From positions 957,299 to 1,021,298 of the forward strand of contig NC_047498.1 in assembly GCF_002079055.1 (NCBI RefSeq): DNA of 64,000 bases, given 5' to 3'. The position numbers and the translations under genes are program-made. The notes under the pieces are model-generated. The model was not told the DNA's origin, did no database searches, and saw only the letters and a program-made list of their open reading frames with translations. This document shows positions 44,208 to 53,701 of this stretch, piece after piece. Source of the stretch: Saccharomyces paradoxus. Its lineage: Eukaryota > Ascomycota > Saccharomycetes > Saccharomycetales > Saccharomycetaceae. Every line of letters begins with the position of its first letter. The first letter of the stretch is position 1.

Positions 44208-44594
44208 TTATTAACGTGATTCACAGAATGTTACTTATCCTATATAATCTATATAAGATCTGAATCTAACTAAAGGGTGGAAGCGCGGAATCTCGGATCT
44301 AAACTAATCGTTCAGGTATTATACGTTTGGTTGGTTTGGTTCATCTTGGGCAAGTAGGTTGCCTAGTATACTCAATATTGTCTGTTTCGGAACTATTCTT
44401 TCGTACGTGTTTCATGTTTTATGTCTAGGTTGGCAAATCTAGTAATGCTGAGATATCTCATTTTTGAGATACAACATAATTAATTATACTTGAAAATGAT
44501 AACACACGTTAAACAATAGTGACTGTTGCAGGTGTAACATTAGCAATTACCCAAGAGGGTAATCTGTTCATAATTAGAGGTAAAATGGATTAGT

Positions 44595-44965
44595 TGTTGG
44601 AACGAGTAGTAATTAATATTAACATGAGTTGCTATGGTAACAATCTAAATGCTTACATCGTATATTAATGTACACCTCGTATATGTTTAAGTGTGATTGC
44701 ACCTTTTGCAGAAGGAATGTTGAACGAGAAGCTCAGACAATACTGAAGCTGTGTTAAAGATCTATTAGTTGAACATGACATGGTAGTTATATATATGAGG
44801 AATATGAGTCGTCACATTAATGTGTAGTAACTACTGGAACCACTATTATATTGGTCATAACTAATATGACCAATCGGCGTGTGTTTATATACCCCTCTTA
44901 TAAAGTATAAGAAGATCCATACTTATTTCTTCATTACTATTATTGTTAACCTCTAATTATCAACA
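44595..44965 (+). mobile_element. Ty4 tau solo LTR, full length
   Basis: The 371-bp fossil LTR begins TGTTGGAACGAGTAGTAATT and ends CCTCTAATTATCAACA, matching Ty4 tau in length and sequence as remembered. It looks whole. The flanking 5-mers (TTAGT and GTTAT) do not match, so it may derive from recombination between copies or from a rearranged flank. It abuts an older delta relic. Confidence 0.85.
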
Positions 44966-44969
44966 GTTA

Positions 44970-45215
44970 TTTGTATACAGAGTACACTAAAAGTTCTTGT
45001 CGAGGATATGCGAATCTATAAGGGTAAATCGGCATAAAAATACTACTATTTCTTCTTTCTCTTGATACGCTATTATCCGTTATCTTATTACATTATCAAT
45101 CCTTCTGTTTCAGTTTTCCACTAGATTCGATGACTGCATATCATCACTTATGCAGTATTCTTACGCAGTATATGGTAGCACGAGTACTGATCAATAGAAG
45201 GCAGTTGGTTCTGGT
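44970..45215 (-). mobile_element. Degenerate delta LTR relic
   Basis: Diverged delta sequence in reverse orientation includes TATACAGAGTACACTAAAAG, TTCTTGTCGAGGATATGCGA and ATTACATTATCAATCCTT. It lacks its 3' end (in LTR sense), where tau now lies, and is much more diverged than the nested delta. It is old. Confidence 0.75.
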
Positions 45216-45239
45216 TCCATCAGAGCCCACACAATGAAG

Positions 45240-45330
45240 ACAGTAGCATAATTTCCTCCATTGCTTTTATAAGTCGTCATTAAATGGCTACATAACATTA
45301 TCAATCCTTAGGTTTCTGCTTCATAAAAAT
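45240..45330 (-). mobile_element. Possible very old delta LTR fragment
   Basis: A short region sharing ACATTATCAATCCTTAGGTT with the delta core, in the same orientation as its neighbours, suggests a third, highly decayed delta piece. The boundaries are guesses. Confidence 0.4.
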
Positions 45331-45340
45331 GCAAAGGATT

Positions 45341-46298
45341 TGAATACGATTCTGCTCCCCTCATTATTCTCGTCATGTTTAAGCTATGTATATGATAACT
45401 TTTGGTAAAATGAATACTATTCAGTGGATGACCGTCAATTTTCATTCCAAAAAAGCTAAATAGCGCCTGTCTTCATACATGAGCACAACTTAGCATTTGT
45501 GTGGACACTCGCAGCAACTGATTTCTACGACCAGTATTTTTCGACAGGATTACAAAAGTAACTAATAGGAGAAACCCACAGCGCTATATCAGCGTGTCAG
45601 AAAATCAATAGATAGAATATCTGCGATCAGCATATATGGAGAGTATTCAAAAAAGCTCTAACTTTTCACGGTATCATCTCGAATAATACTTCAAGAAAAA
45701 GGAAGTTCGTTGTGCCTTAAAGAGTGGGTAGCAGCAAAATTAAACTATTCGGACATTTTCAAATTTTAAAACCCTATCAGTCGCCTTGGATAATGATTTT
45801 CATTCAACTACCCCGCAATAAGAAGAGTTTAATACCTTCGAAACTAAAGCACTACAAGACGGCGCTGCATTTCTTCCAGATTGATATGGTTTGATATAAC
45901 AAGAAGAAGCACAATCCGTCTATTCATTACGTTAAGATGTTCTCAATTGATCTTTATAACAACATTTCATGACGGGTAATACCTTTTTTTGATTTTCTAA
46001 AATATTCAATGGTAAATAAACAAAAGTTGCTTCTGTTGCAGAAAACATATCAAAGGGGCTAAGGCATCAATATATGTTTTGCTAAGCTCTGCAGAGGGAC
46101 TTCGACATATTTATTTTTCTCTCAGATAACTGTTATTGTATCTTTTGAGCTGATTACTGGTAAGTTTATATTGGAAGTTTTTTAAGCAATCCATTAGGAC
46201 CTACAGTTGCTCTTCCTGGCTTTTTTTTTTTTTTTTGATTTTTTTTGACTTCCATTTCTTTTGTGATATTAGCTATCCCTGGTTTGGTCTGCAAGTTT
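45341..46298. other. Spacer between LTR cluster and PDP3
   Basis: This AT-rich spacer of about 960 bp has no recognised gene. A long T tract at about 46221-46250 directly precedes PDP3 and may be its nucleosome-free promoter element. Confidence 0.4.
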
Positions 46299-47213
46299 AT
46301 GACAAAAGATATCAGGACGGGCGATTTAGTGTTATGCAAAGTTGGCTCGTTTCCACCTTGGCCGGCTGTAGTATTTCCACAACGATTGCTTCGAAACGAT
46401 GTATATAGGAAGAGAAAATCCAATTGTGTTGCAGTCTGTTTTTTCAACGATCCAACTTATTATTGGGAACAGCCAAGCAGACTAAAAGAGCTGGACCAAG
46501 ATACCATTCATAATTTTATATCAGAACATGGTAAAAATGCTAATCAAAGGGAACTGGTTAATGCCTATAAGGAAGCGAAAAATTTTGATGATTTTAACGT
46601 ATTTTTGCAAGAAAAATTTGAGGAGGAAAACCGGTTAAATGATTTGATGGCGTTTGAGAAGAGTGAAGGTTCTAAAATTGTCTCCGGGGAAGATCCCTTT
46701 ATAGGTCGGACAAAAGTAGTGAATAAAAGAAAGAAGACTTCCATATCTCCCAGGGACGATGCGGAAGATAAGCAGCAATCAAACGAAGAAGAAAGAAAAC
46801 CGAATATCAAACCGGCCAAAAAAAAGAGACCGATGGCCAATCCGGAAGTTAAATCAAATACTAGTAATAAAAAAAAAGTTAAATTAGACTATTCCAGGAG
46901 AGTAGAAATTTCACAATTGTTTCGCCGTAGGATTCAAAGGAACTTAATTCAGCGAGAATCACCTCCGACTGAGCATGACATCAAGGAAACGCATGAATTA
47001 TTAAATAGGATATATGAGAATTCAGACAATAAGAAACCCTTTTTTGATTTAAAAGCCCTGCGCGAAAGTAAATTACACAAGCTACTGAAAGCGATTGTTA
47101 ATGATCCTGACTTAGGGGAATTTCACCCGCTTTGTAAAGAAATTTTGCTGTCCTGGGCAGACCTAATCACGGAACTGAAGAAAGAAAAATTACAGGCATT
47201 ACCTACGCCTTGA
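46299..47213 (+). CDS. PDP3: Pdp3, PWWP-domain subunit of NuA3b
   Basis: This 304-residue protein matches S. cerevisiae YLR455W in length. The ATG at 46299 gives MTKDIRTGDLVLCKVGSFPP; the frame extends 18 codons upstream only from a TTG. The PWWP domain is at about residues 5-95 with signature GSFPPWPAVV and aromatic YYWEQPS; it reads H3K36 trimethylation and targets the NuA3b H3 acetyltransferase to transcribed genes. A Lys-rich linker at about 135-200 precedes a helical C-terminal region, ending KEKLQALPTP. Confidence 0.94.
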   Translation: MTKDIRTGDLVLCKVGSFPPWPAVVFPQRLLRNDVYRKRKSNCVAVCFFNDPTYYWEQPSRLKELDQDTIHNFISEHGKNANQRELVNAYKEAKNFDDFNVFLQEKFEEENRLNDLMAFEKSEGSKIVSGEDPFIGRTKVVNKRKKTSISPRDDAEDKQQSNEEERKPNIKPAKKKRPMANPEVKSNTSNKKKVKLDYSRRVEISQLFRRRIQRNLIQRESPPTEHDIKETHELLNRIYENSDNKKPFFDLKALRESKLHKLLKAIVNDPDLGEFHPLCKEILLSWADLITELKKEKLQALPTP

Positions 47214-47741
47214 TAATGATATTTATTGAATGGATTCAATATATCAAGGTTTGAATAACCAATTTCGGTTCGTTTCATTTCATTTCATATAGACAGTGTT
47301 TTTCCGCTTTTTTTTGTTTGCCTTCTTTCTTTTCACTTAATGGTAATCAAATTAAATTAATCATCCATCCACAAAAATTGTATTAGTAAGTCATACGCGT
47401 AATTGTCACAGGAAAATATCAAGCGGGCTTTTGTAACGTACCAAATTGTTAGCAACGATCAAGACCGAGACAGAAATCTGAACGTTCACAAGTGGATACA
47501 GTCCAGTTAGCACCAATGTTGACGCACTCCTAGATACCTACGTATATATATAAATATTATCTAGAAGTTTAAATTTGATATTCCTTTTTTAAAATGAATA
47601 AATGATAAATACGAAGTTCAGAGTGCGAGATTAGGGTTGCAGGCGTTTGGGTTGAAAAAAGTATAATTGATAATGAAAACCATGAGATAATCTCTAAAAG
47701 AAAATAGGCCTTAAAGAAACAGATTTCTCGAACGTTTAGAT
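47214..47741. other. PDP3-YLR456W spacer
   Basis: This 528-bp AT-rich region between co-directional genes has no recognised RNA gene or element. Confidence 0.35.
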
Positions 47742-48356
47742 ATGAAACTTAATGAGCAAATACCAAAGGACCTGTTACGTTTGATAAAAAGCTCCAAGTA
47801 TGTTCATGTAGCGACATGCTCGTCAAATTGTGTACCATCTGTTTCGTTAATGCATTATATATTCATTTCATCTACTGAAACCTTTCATAAGCATGAGCAT
47901 AGTATAGATATAGACCGTAATGATTATATTATATTCACGGTATTCGAAAAATCGGTAACCTTTAGTAATGTCATGAGCAATCCAAATGTTGCGTTGTTAT
48001 TTCACGATTGGATCACTGCTAAAAATTTAACTCTTCGAAAAAAAAGCGTGCATGATAATGATGATTGTTCACTCGTTGAGTCAGAATCTACAAAACTTAA
48101 TAATTTTTTACGAGATTTGAATCAAAGTGAATTGAATCAAGTTAGCGCAACTGTCAATGGTATTGCCGATATTGTGGACCCTGATTGCGAAGAATCCACT
48201 TATTATAGGCGGTTATTATTAACTGCCAATCCAGACGCAGATATTTTCATACTAGGAGAAGAAACAGCCATAATAAAGGTCAAAATTCAAAAAATCAAAG
48301 TCTCTGATATGGAGAATAACACATCTATTTATGGCCAAACGATACCGCCAGTTTAA
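47742..48356 (+). CDS. YLR456W: Pyridoxamine-phosphate-oxidase-like protein YLR456W
   Basis: This 204-residue protein has the same length as the S. cerevisiae protein and starts MKLNEQIPKDLLRLIKSSKY. The split-barrel FMN-binding fold of the PNPOx-like family is suggested by YVHVATCSSNCVPSVSLMHY and DYIIFTVFEKSVTFSNVMSN followed by NVALLFHD. The substrate and function are unknown; YPR172W is the paralogue. The C-terminal third is more variable. It is convergent with NBP1 across about 125 bp. Confidence 0.9.
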   Translation: MKLNEQIPKDLLRLIKSSKYVHVATCSSNCVPSVSLMHYIFISSTETFHKHEHSIDIDRNDYIIFTVFEKSVTFSNVMSNPNVALLFHDWITAKNLTLRKKSVHDNDDCSLVESESTKLNNFLRDLNQSELNQVSATVNGIADIVDPDCEESTYYRRLLLTANPDADIFILGEETAIIKVKIQKIKVSDMENNTSIYGQTIPPV

Positions 48357-48482
48357 GGGAAATATGATAAAAACTATGTGTACCCTAACTAGTATATAAG
48401 ACCTCTATAAGATCAATAATGAGGATCAGGCAATGGTCCGCGCGCTCCATGTATTGAGAATACTTTAATTTCACAACAGAAA

Positions 48483-49442
48483 TTAAGATAAATAACTTGA
48501 AAAATCTACTGAGATTGGTGAAAGCGTTTCATCCGCTTTTTCAGTGTCTCTTGAACGATGGGGTGGAGTGGGACAAGCGGGAGATATGTTTTCCTGTAAC
48601 GGCTGCATCTCTGGTATCTTTCCATCTCGATTATATGTTTTCATAGGACTTGAAGTGAACAATGAATTTGTTCTTCTTATTGGAGACGGCGAAAGGTCAA
48701 TTTTTAGGGGCTTAATCTCATCATTTTCTCTAGCTAGATTGGACATAGTTCTCCTAGATTTGGTATAGGACGGATCAATGTTTGAGGAATCTAACAGATC
48801 TTCCAAAATTCTATACTTCTCATTTGAGTAATTCAAAGCGTCTTGTAATAATTTCATCTTGCTTTCCAAAGATTTTATTTTCTCGTCCCTTTTCTTTATT
48901 TGCCTCTGCAGAAGAATTTCTCTGTCTAAGTATAATGATTGATTTCCATCCTTCCCAGTAGGAGCATCACAACTCCCATTTCTCAATTCGCTAATCCGTT
49001 GCTTATTATATTTCAATTCCGTTATCTTCCTTTTGAAGGCATCACTCCTTAGAATCCTGGTTTTCGCTGTATTCGTATCCATGTACGAAGGTCTTCCCTG
49101 AGACCGCTTCTTCAGAATTCTAGTCATGTCGCCGCAAACATTTTGCATCTTGTTCATATTCTCATTGTCATTGGAAAATACTTCCCTGATTGTCTGGAAT
49201 AACCTTGTCAGCCTTCGTTTGGGTGTCCTCTTCCTATTACTATAAAGGTTTTCTTCAGGTCTCCTATCTGGCACCTTTCTTGCTCTTTTTAATATGCTTT
49301 TCCCAGTAGGACGCATCTGCCTTCGCTTATGCCTTAAAGCAGATCGTCTTCTTACTTCATCGAGGGACCCGTATTCTCTTTTCCTGCCGTCATTTCGTAT
49401 TCCAAAAAAATCTCTCCATAATCCCTGTACGGATTTTAGCAT
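48483..49442 (-). CDS. NBP1: Nbp1, spindle pole body duplication protein
   Basis: This 319-residue basic protein has the same length as yeast Nbp1 and starts MLKSVQGLWRDFFGIRNDGR, an N-terminal amphipathic helix that binds the inner nuclear membrane. A long basic region follows (residues 30-90), then a coiled coil at about 185-225 (REILLQRQIKKRDEKIKSLE) and a Ser/Pro-rich tail with potential CDK sites (SPSPIRRT, SPMK). It helps insert the new spindle pole body into the nuclear envelope with Mps2, Ndc1 and Bbp1. Many Lys/Arg exchanges are seen relative to S. cerevisiae. Confidence 0.93.
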   Translation of the reverse strand: MLKSVQGLWRDFFGIRNDGRKREYGSLDEVRRRSALRHKRRQMRPTGKSILKRARKVPDRRPEENLYSNRKRTPKRRLTRLFQTIREVFSNDNENMNKMQNVCGDMTRILKKRSQGRPSYMDTNTAKTRILRSDAFKRKITELKYNKQRISELRNGSCDAPTGKDGNQSLYLDREILLQRQIKKRDEKIKSLESKMKLLQDALNYSNEKYRILEDLLDSSNIDPSYTKSRRTMSNLARENDEIKPLKIDLSPSPIRRTNSLFTSSPMKTYNRDGKIPEMQPLQENISPACPTPPHRSRDTEKADETLSPISVDFSSYLS

Positions 49443-50009
49443 ACTGGCAGTGCCTATTGTTATACCTTTTTCTCCAGAATATTTATATCTGTATGTGCAC
49501 TAATAATTTCATAGTTGTTGATGCGCGCATCGTTTCTATACTATGACGCGTCACGAATTATGCTAGAGTGTCCTCAAATAAAAGTATAAAAGGCCTCAAC
49601 AAACGTCAAGAGTGGATTACTTGCTGAGTTAGGGTGACTTATTTTTAAACTATAAAGTTATACCATCAAATGAAGAAAAATTAATATAAGTCTACTTCTT
49701 TATCTCTTTCCATCATTTTTTTTAGCGTTTCTGTATAAATGTACATTAAACAAGCAAATTTTAAGCTCTTGCCAAATACAGTTACTTCCACTACCCTATC
49801 AACAGTTTTTAAAGCATAGTCTCCCAAAGAAAACTAAAACAACATTCTTAAGACGTCTCTAGGCAGATGATACATTATACATTCCGGGTAAAACAAATGT
49901 CTTATATTAAGTGAAATGACCTTTGTTTTCAAAACTAGCAAGTTTTAGAACAACTATTCAATAAGTCAACGTGATCTTATATGAAAAAGCCTCTAAAACA
50001 AAAGCTACG
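49443..50009. other. NBP1-GAB1 divergent promoter
   Basis: This 567-bp AT-rich spacer separates divergent genes. It includes ATGACGCGTCA at 49541-49551, holding an MCB core ACGCGT close to NBP1, which would fit G1/S control. No other feature was seen. Confidence 0.45.
49544..49549. promoter_or_regulatory. MCB (Mbp1) element upstream of NBP1
   Basis: The palindromic ACGCGT within TATGACGCGTCAC lies about 100 bp upstream of the NBP1 start. MCB elements drive G1/S transcription; a spindle-pole duplication gene is a plausible target. It is a single site. Confidence 0.5.
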
Positions 50010-51194
50010 ATGGATTCCACAGCACTTAAGGTAGCCCTAGGCTGTATAGCTGTTCGATTGGCTGTGAACAGCCTTTTTCCCTCTCTACAACAACAACTGG
50101 ACCAGTCCGTAGAATTCTCAACTCCCGTAACCTCATTTAGGTCATTACAGGAAGGTATATACCTACTGCGGAACAACATTCAAGTATATAATCATGGGGT
50201 TGTTCACCATCCTCCAATTTTGATTTTTTTTCTATCGCTCTTCAATTCCGACAGGTTAATTTCTCTCATATACGCTTTAGTTGATGGGTTAATTGCGTAT
50301 CAACTGACAGAGGTGACAAAAGCTTTTAAAAACTTGAAAGTGAAAAGCTGGCTACCTGGACTCCTTTATGCTGTGAACCCTTTGGCTCTTTTATCGTGCA
50401 TTAGTCGGTCATCGATCATATTCACAAATTTTGCCATTTCGTCGTCATTGTATTGCATATTAGCCGAAGGGAATGTTCTTTCGTCCTCTGTTATGATTTC
50501 CGTATCAGGATACTTGTCGCTATACCCTATTCTTCTCTTAATTCCACTATTAGGTATGCTAAAAAGTTGGAGACAAAGAATGTTATCTGTCACCGTTTCC
50601 ATATTATCTTTATTAATTCTGCTACTATTTAGCTACAATATGTTAGGCGGCCAGAGTTGGTTATTTTTGGCACAAGTTTATGGATCTGTTATAAGTTTTG
50701 AGAAGGTTTTCCCAAATCTGGGTTTATGGTGGTACTTTTTCATTGAAATGTTTGACACCTTCATACCGTTTTTTAAGGCTGTATTCAACATTTTTATTGC
50801 CGCATTCATAACACCATTTACCTTGCGCTATCATAAGCAGCCATTCTACGCATTCATTTTATGCATTGGGTGGATTGTCCTTACAAAGCCATATCCCTCA
50901 CTAGGTGACGCTGGCTTTTTCTTTAGTTTCTTACCTTTCTTCACCCCACTATTTGGATATTTAAGATACCCTATCATATCAGCATTACTGTTTTTACATG
51001 CAATTGTTTTGGCACCAATTTTCTATCATCTGTGGGTTGTTTTAGGTTCAGGGAATAGTAACTTTTTCTATGCTATTTCACTAGTTTATGCTCTGGCTAT
51101 AGCATCTATTTTGGTAGACCTGAACTGGGCAATGCTGAGAATTGAATACGATAACGGTATCCCAAATTTCAAATTGAAGGTAACACAAATTTAA
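50010..51194 (+). CDS. GAB1: Gab1, GPI transamidase subunit (PIG-U homologue)
   Basis: This 394-residue polytopic ER membrane protein is equal in length to yeast Gab1. The ATG at 50010 gives MDSTALKVALGCIAVRLAVN; upstream codons open only from GTG. Roughly eight to ten hydrophobic segments are visible, with luminal motif NHGVVHHPP and YAVNPLALLSC typical of mannosyltransferase-like PIG-U folds. Gab1 works with Gaa1, Gpi8, Gpi16 and Gpi17 to attach GPI anchors. The C-terminus is NFKLKVTQI. Confidence 0.95.
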   Translation: MDSTALKVALGCIAVRLAVNSLFPSLQQQLDQSVEFSTPVTSFRSLQEGIYLLRNNIQVYNHGVVHHPPILIFFLSLFNSDRLISLIYALVDGLIAYQLTEVTKAFKNLKVKSWLPGLLYAVNPLALLSCISRSSIIFTNFAISSSLYCILAEGNVLSSSVMISVSGYLSLYPILLLIPLLGMLKSWRQRMLSVTVSILSLLILLLFSYNMLGGQSWLFLAQVYGSVISFEKVFPNLGLWWYFFIEMFDTFIPFFKAVFNIFIAAFITPFTLRYHKQPFYAFILCIGWIVLTKPYPSLGDAGFFFSFLPFFTPLFGYLRYPIISALLFLHAIVLAPIFYHLWVVLGSGNSNFFYAISLVYALAIASILVDLNWAMLRIEYDNGIPNFKLKVTQI

Positions 51195-52420
51195 CTACTT
51201 CCCCTCTATAAACGTACATAAATTAGATACCAAAAAGAATCTAAGAGATGTTCGTCAGAAGAGTGGATAAAGCGAATAAGAAGAGCCATACTGATTATTC
51301 TAGAGGCTACCTAGGTTTGAAAGAAAAAGTGCTATGTTAAAATTTTCGTAATGCTGTATTGGAGAGACGAAGTATGTAGCACTCAGCCGAAGCTAATTAA
51401 TCATGAGCGCTATAGTAGGAAGAATTAGGATAGAGAGTATACATCATGTTTTAAGTTCTAGATCATAACAACATCGCACTTGGGACTATGCCAATTTCTT
51501 TCCACCAAAAGTCGTATAAAAAAGTTATTTTCCCCAGGGCTTCCATTAGCTGAAAGCCAATATACTGTTACAGAATAGCGCAGCGTAAATATATATATTT
51601 TTGATGCCTTTTTGGGAAGGGTAGCTTGATAACTCATGTATATTAACATAAAACGGGCTCTATCGTCAACAGACGAAGAAGGAAAGGATATCATGTATTT
51701 TTAGACCTACCAATAATACTTTTTACGGTTATGGGAGATAGAAGATGGGCCCAATTACGTAGTGATGGGTGCCCATACATTCCAATCTGCTTATATTGGT
51801 TAATTAAAAAGTTTAATAAGAATATTACGTGATGACTCAGTTTAAAGGGTAATCTATAACATATCATTTTTATTAGTTGTTCTAAAACAGGTTTTAGATA
51901 CTTGGATTTGCTGCGAGAATGATATAAAAGGTAAAATTCCCTTCTTCCTAATCCAAGAAAAGTGAAATTCTCTTGGGGGAGCTCTAATGAATTATATTGA
52001 AGTTTCCATTTAGCCTGTTTATCGCCTTGGGAAAAAGGAGTGTACCAAATAGTAAAGTGCGGCGCAATCGTTCAGACAGCCATTATATGTGAGAATTCTT
52101 TAGAGAGTTTCGCTGGATATTATTACAGTGTATTAAATTTCGCCAAGGCTTTGCCAATGAAAGCGAGTGCATAATTTTATGTGCTTGGTACATATGAAAT
52201 CAATCGATATGTAGTAATTGGATTGCGGATGGGAAAAACACATTTACCATGGAAGCGTGATTCACAACAAATTGCACAATGGACTATGGTCTTTCCAAAA
52301 GTCTCCTCTGTTGCCCCTACAAGGGGTGATCAATAATAAGCAATCCTATTAAAAAACCTAAGTCACTATAACTAAACGTAATAACTATGTATATGAAAGA
52401 AAATTCTATCGGTTTGTCAT
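51195..52420. other. GAB1-YLR460C convergent spacer
   Basis: The convergent spacer of about 1.2 kb is unusually long for yeast and marks the start of the gene-poor subtelomere. It has no recognised ORF, tRNA or LTR. I saw nothing assignable. Confidence 0.4.
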
Positions 52421-53551
52421 CTAGTTTAATACGGCAACTAGTTTTTCACCAGAGTTCTTACCATGTTTAATGTCTTCCAGCATATGAGGGACGTCAGAAA
52501 GCCCGTTCTTATAGATCTTTACTGGAATATGGTGAATTTGCCCATCATTAATCTTCGGATTGATGAATTTGACGAATTTGGTGGCAGCTCTCCTGGCTTC
52601 TGGGTCAGCCGGGAAAGTAACGCCTCCAAATGGTACTTCATGGCCACCTGTTGAATACAGTCTGGTCCTGTCAATAGTGACATTTTGCCTCCTGTTTTCC
52701 TTTTTGACGTTTTCTTCTGTCAAATTAGTTAATTCGACAACAGTAGCATCCAGTTTATCGGCCGCACATTTGTACACTTGTTGAAGCGTATCTTGATTGG
52801 CGACACAATCGACCAAATACGGGATGTTGTTGTACTTCTGTTTGATTTGTTCCACCACATCAATATCATGGTAATCAAATATTTCATCGGCACCATATTC
52901 TTTCAATAGTTTTTCGTGTTTCCGAGAAGCGACAACAATGATCTTGGTGAAGCCATTCAATTTATTCGCTAATTGAATGAGTAACTGGCCTACTGATGTT
53001 GCTCCACCCCATAATAAGATGGGAGCGTTTCTTTGTGGGCTGGATGGCTCCCATTCTAAGTTCAAACCTAAATTATAAGTCAACACCAAACCGGCTGTGG
53101 TCAGTGATACTGGGATAGTGGCTGCGCCTTCCAAAGACCTGACAGGGCCGGCAGGTAGAATATCCTCACCCAAAAATTTGAGTTCATTGGGTGATTTGTA
53201 GGCAACCGCAGTTGAAATAGCGGAATATTCAGCAAAGGCACCATTGGAAGGAAATCTTACGGAGGATCCGTGGATAAACCCATAAATATAATCACCAACA
53301 GAAAAATCTTTAGGATCAACGGCTGGGCCCAATTTAACAATTTGGCCAGCAGCGTCACATCCCAAAATAGAACCTTGGGGGCCAAGCTTGTAGTCAATGT
53401 GCGCCCAATCAGTTGGATTACCAGCAACAGCAAGAGTCTTAATCAAAACAAATCCTTCTTCCAATTCAGGAATGGGAATGCCCTCTTTGACAACCGCTTT
53501 ACTATTTTCAATGACGACGGCCTTCATGGTTTCTGGAATTGTGATTGACAT
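52421..53551 (-). CDS. YLR460C: YLR460C-type zinc-less medium-chain reductase
   Basis: This 376-residue protein is closest to S. cerevisiae YLR460C and YCR102C, with YNL134C as a more distant relative. It belongs to the quinone-oxidoreductase branch of medium-chain dehydrogenases. The N-terminal GroES-like domain includes VAVAGNPTDWAHIDYKLGPQ-like sequence and GCDAAGQIVKLG. The Rossmann domain has a GGATSVGQLLIQLA nucleotide loop and a VVASRKHEKLLKEYGADEIF segment. Catalytic zinc ligands of alcohol dehydrogenase are absent. The substrate is unknown. A Yap1-type site upstream suggests stress induction. The sequence also shares residues with YNL134C (KLDATVVELTNLTEE). Confidence 0.88.
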   Translation of the reverse strand: MSITIPETMKAVVIENSKAVVKEGIPIPELEEGFVLIKTLAVAGNPTDWAHIDYKLGPQGSILGCDAAGQIVKLGPAVDPKDFSVGDYIYGFIHGSSVRFPSNGAFAEYSAISTAVAYKSPNELKFLGEDILPAGPVRSLEGAATIPVSLTTAGLVLTYNLGLNLEWEPSSPQRNAPILLWGGATSVGQLLIQLANKLNGFTKIIVVASRKHEKLLKEYGADEIFDYHDIDVVEQIKQKYNNIPYLVDCVANQDTLQQVYKCAADKLDATVVELTNLTEENVKKENRRQNVTIDRTRLYSTGGHEVPFGGVTFPADPEARRAATKFVKFINPKINDGQIHHIPVKIYKNGLSDVPHMLEDIKHGKNSGEKLVAVLN

Positions 53552-53694
53552 GTCTGTAGGTTATATGTAGTTGATATTCTATACCCAGCTTGCCATTTCA
53601 TAGAATGTAAATTAGAAAGATCTTAAGCTAGATAAAACAGAAAAAGACTTGCCTGCTTTATAAGAACTTTTCTCAATATTTGTTGAGACACCGC

Positions 53695-53701
53695 TTAGTA
53701 A
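53695..53701 (+). promoter_or_regulatory. Yap1-type site upstream of YLR460C
   Basis: TTAGTAA is a Yap1 recognition sequence about 145 bp upstream of the ATG at 53551. It is short, so chance is possible; the gene family is stress-responsive. Confidence 0.4.

Larger units (their letters stand above)
43766..44476 (-). mobile_element. Ty3 sigma solo LTR, split by a nested delta
   Basis: This fossil LTR matches Ty3 sigma in reverse orientation: TGTCGTATTACGGGCTCGGG at the tRNA-proximal end, TGGAAGCGCGGAATCTCGGA in the middle and GAGATACAACA at the far end. It is flanked by the 5-bp target duplication TAATT at 43761-43765 and 44477-44481. The insertion point lies about 13-17 bp upstream of the tRNA 5' end, the known Ty3 target next to Pol III start sites. 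A delta LTR interrupts it. No internal Ty3 sequence remains. Confidence 0.9.

Noticed and set aside
49294-49503. Plus-strand ORF over the NBP1 5' end (position similar to dubious YLR458W)
   Set aside because: It overlaps NBP1 coding sequence and has no protein-like conservation that I recognise.
53266-53273. TCCGTGGA, a Pdr1/Pdr3-type element
   Set aside because: It lies inside the YLR460C coding region and is probably chance.
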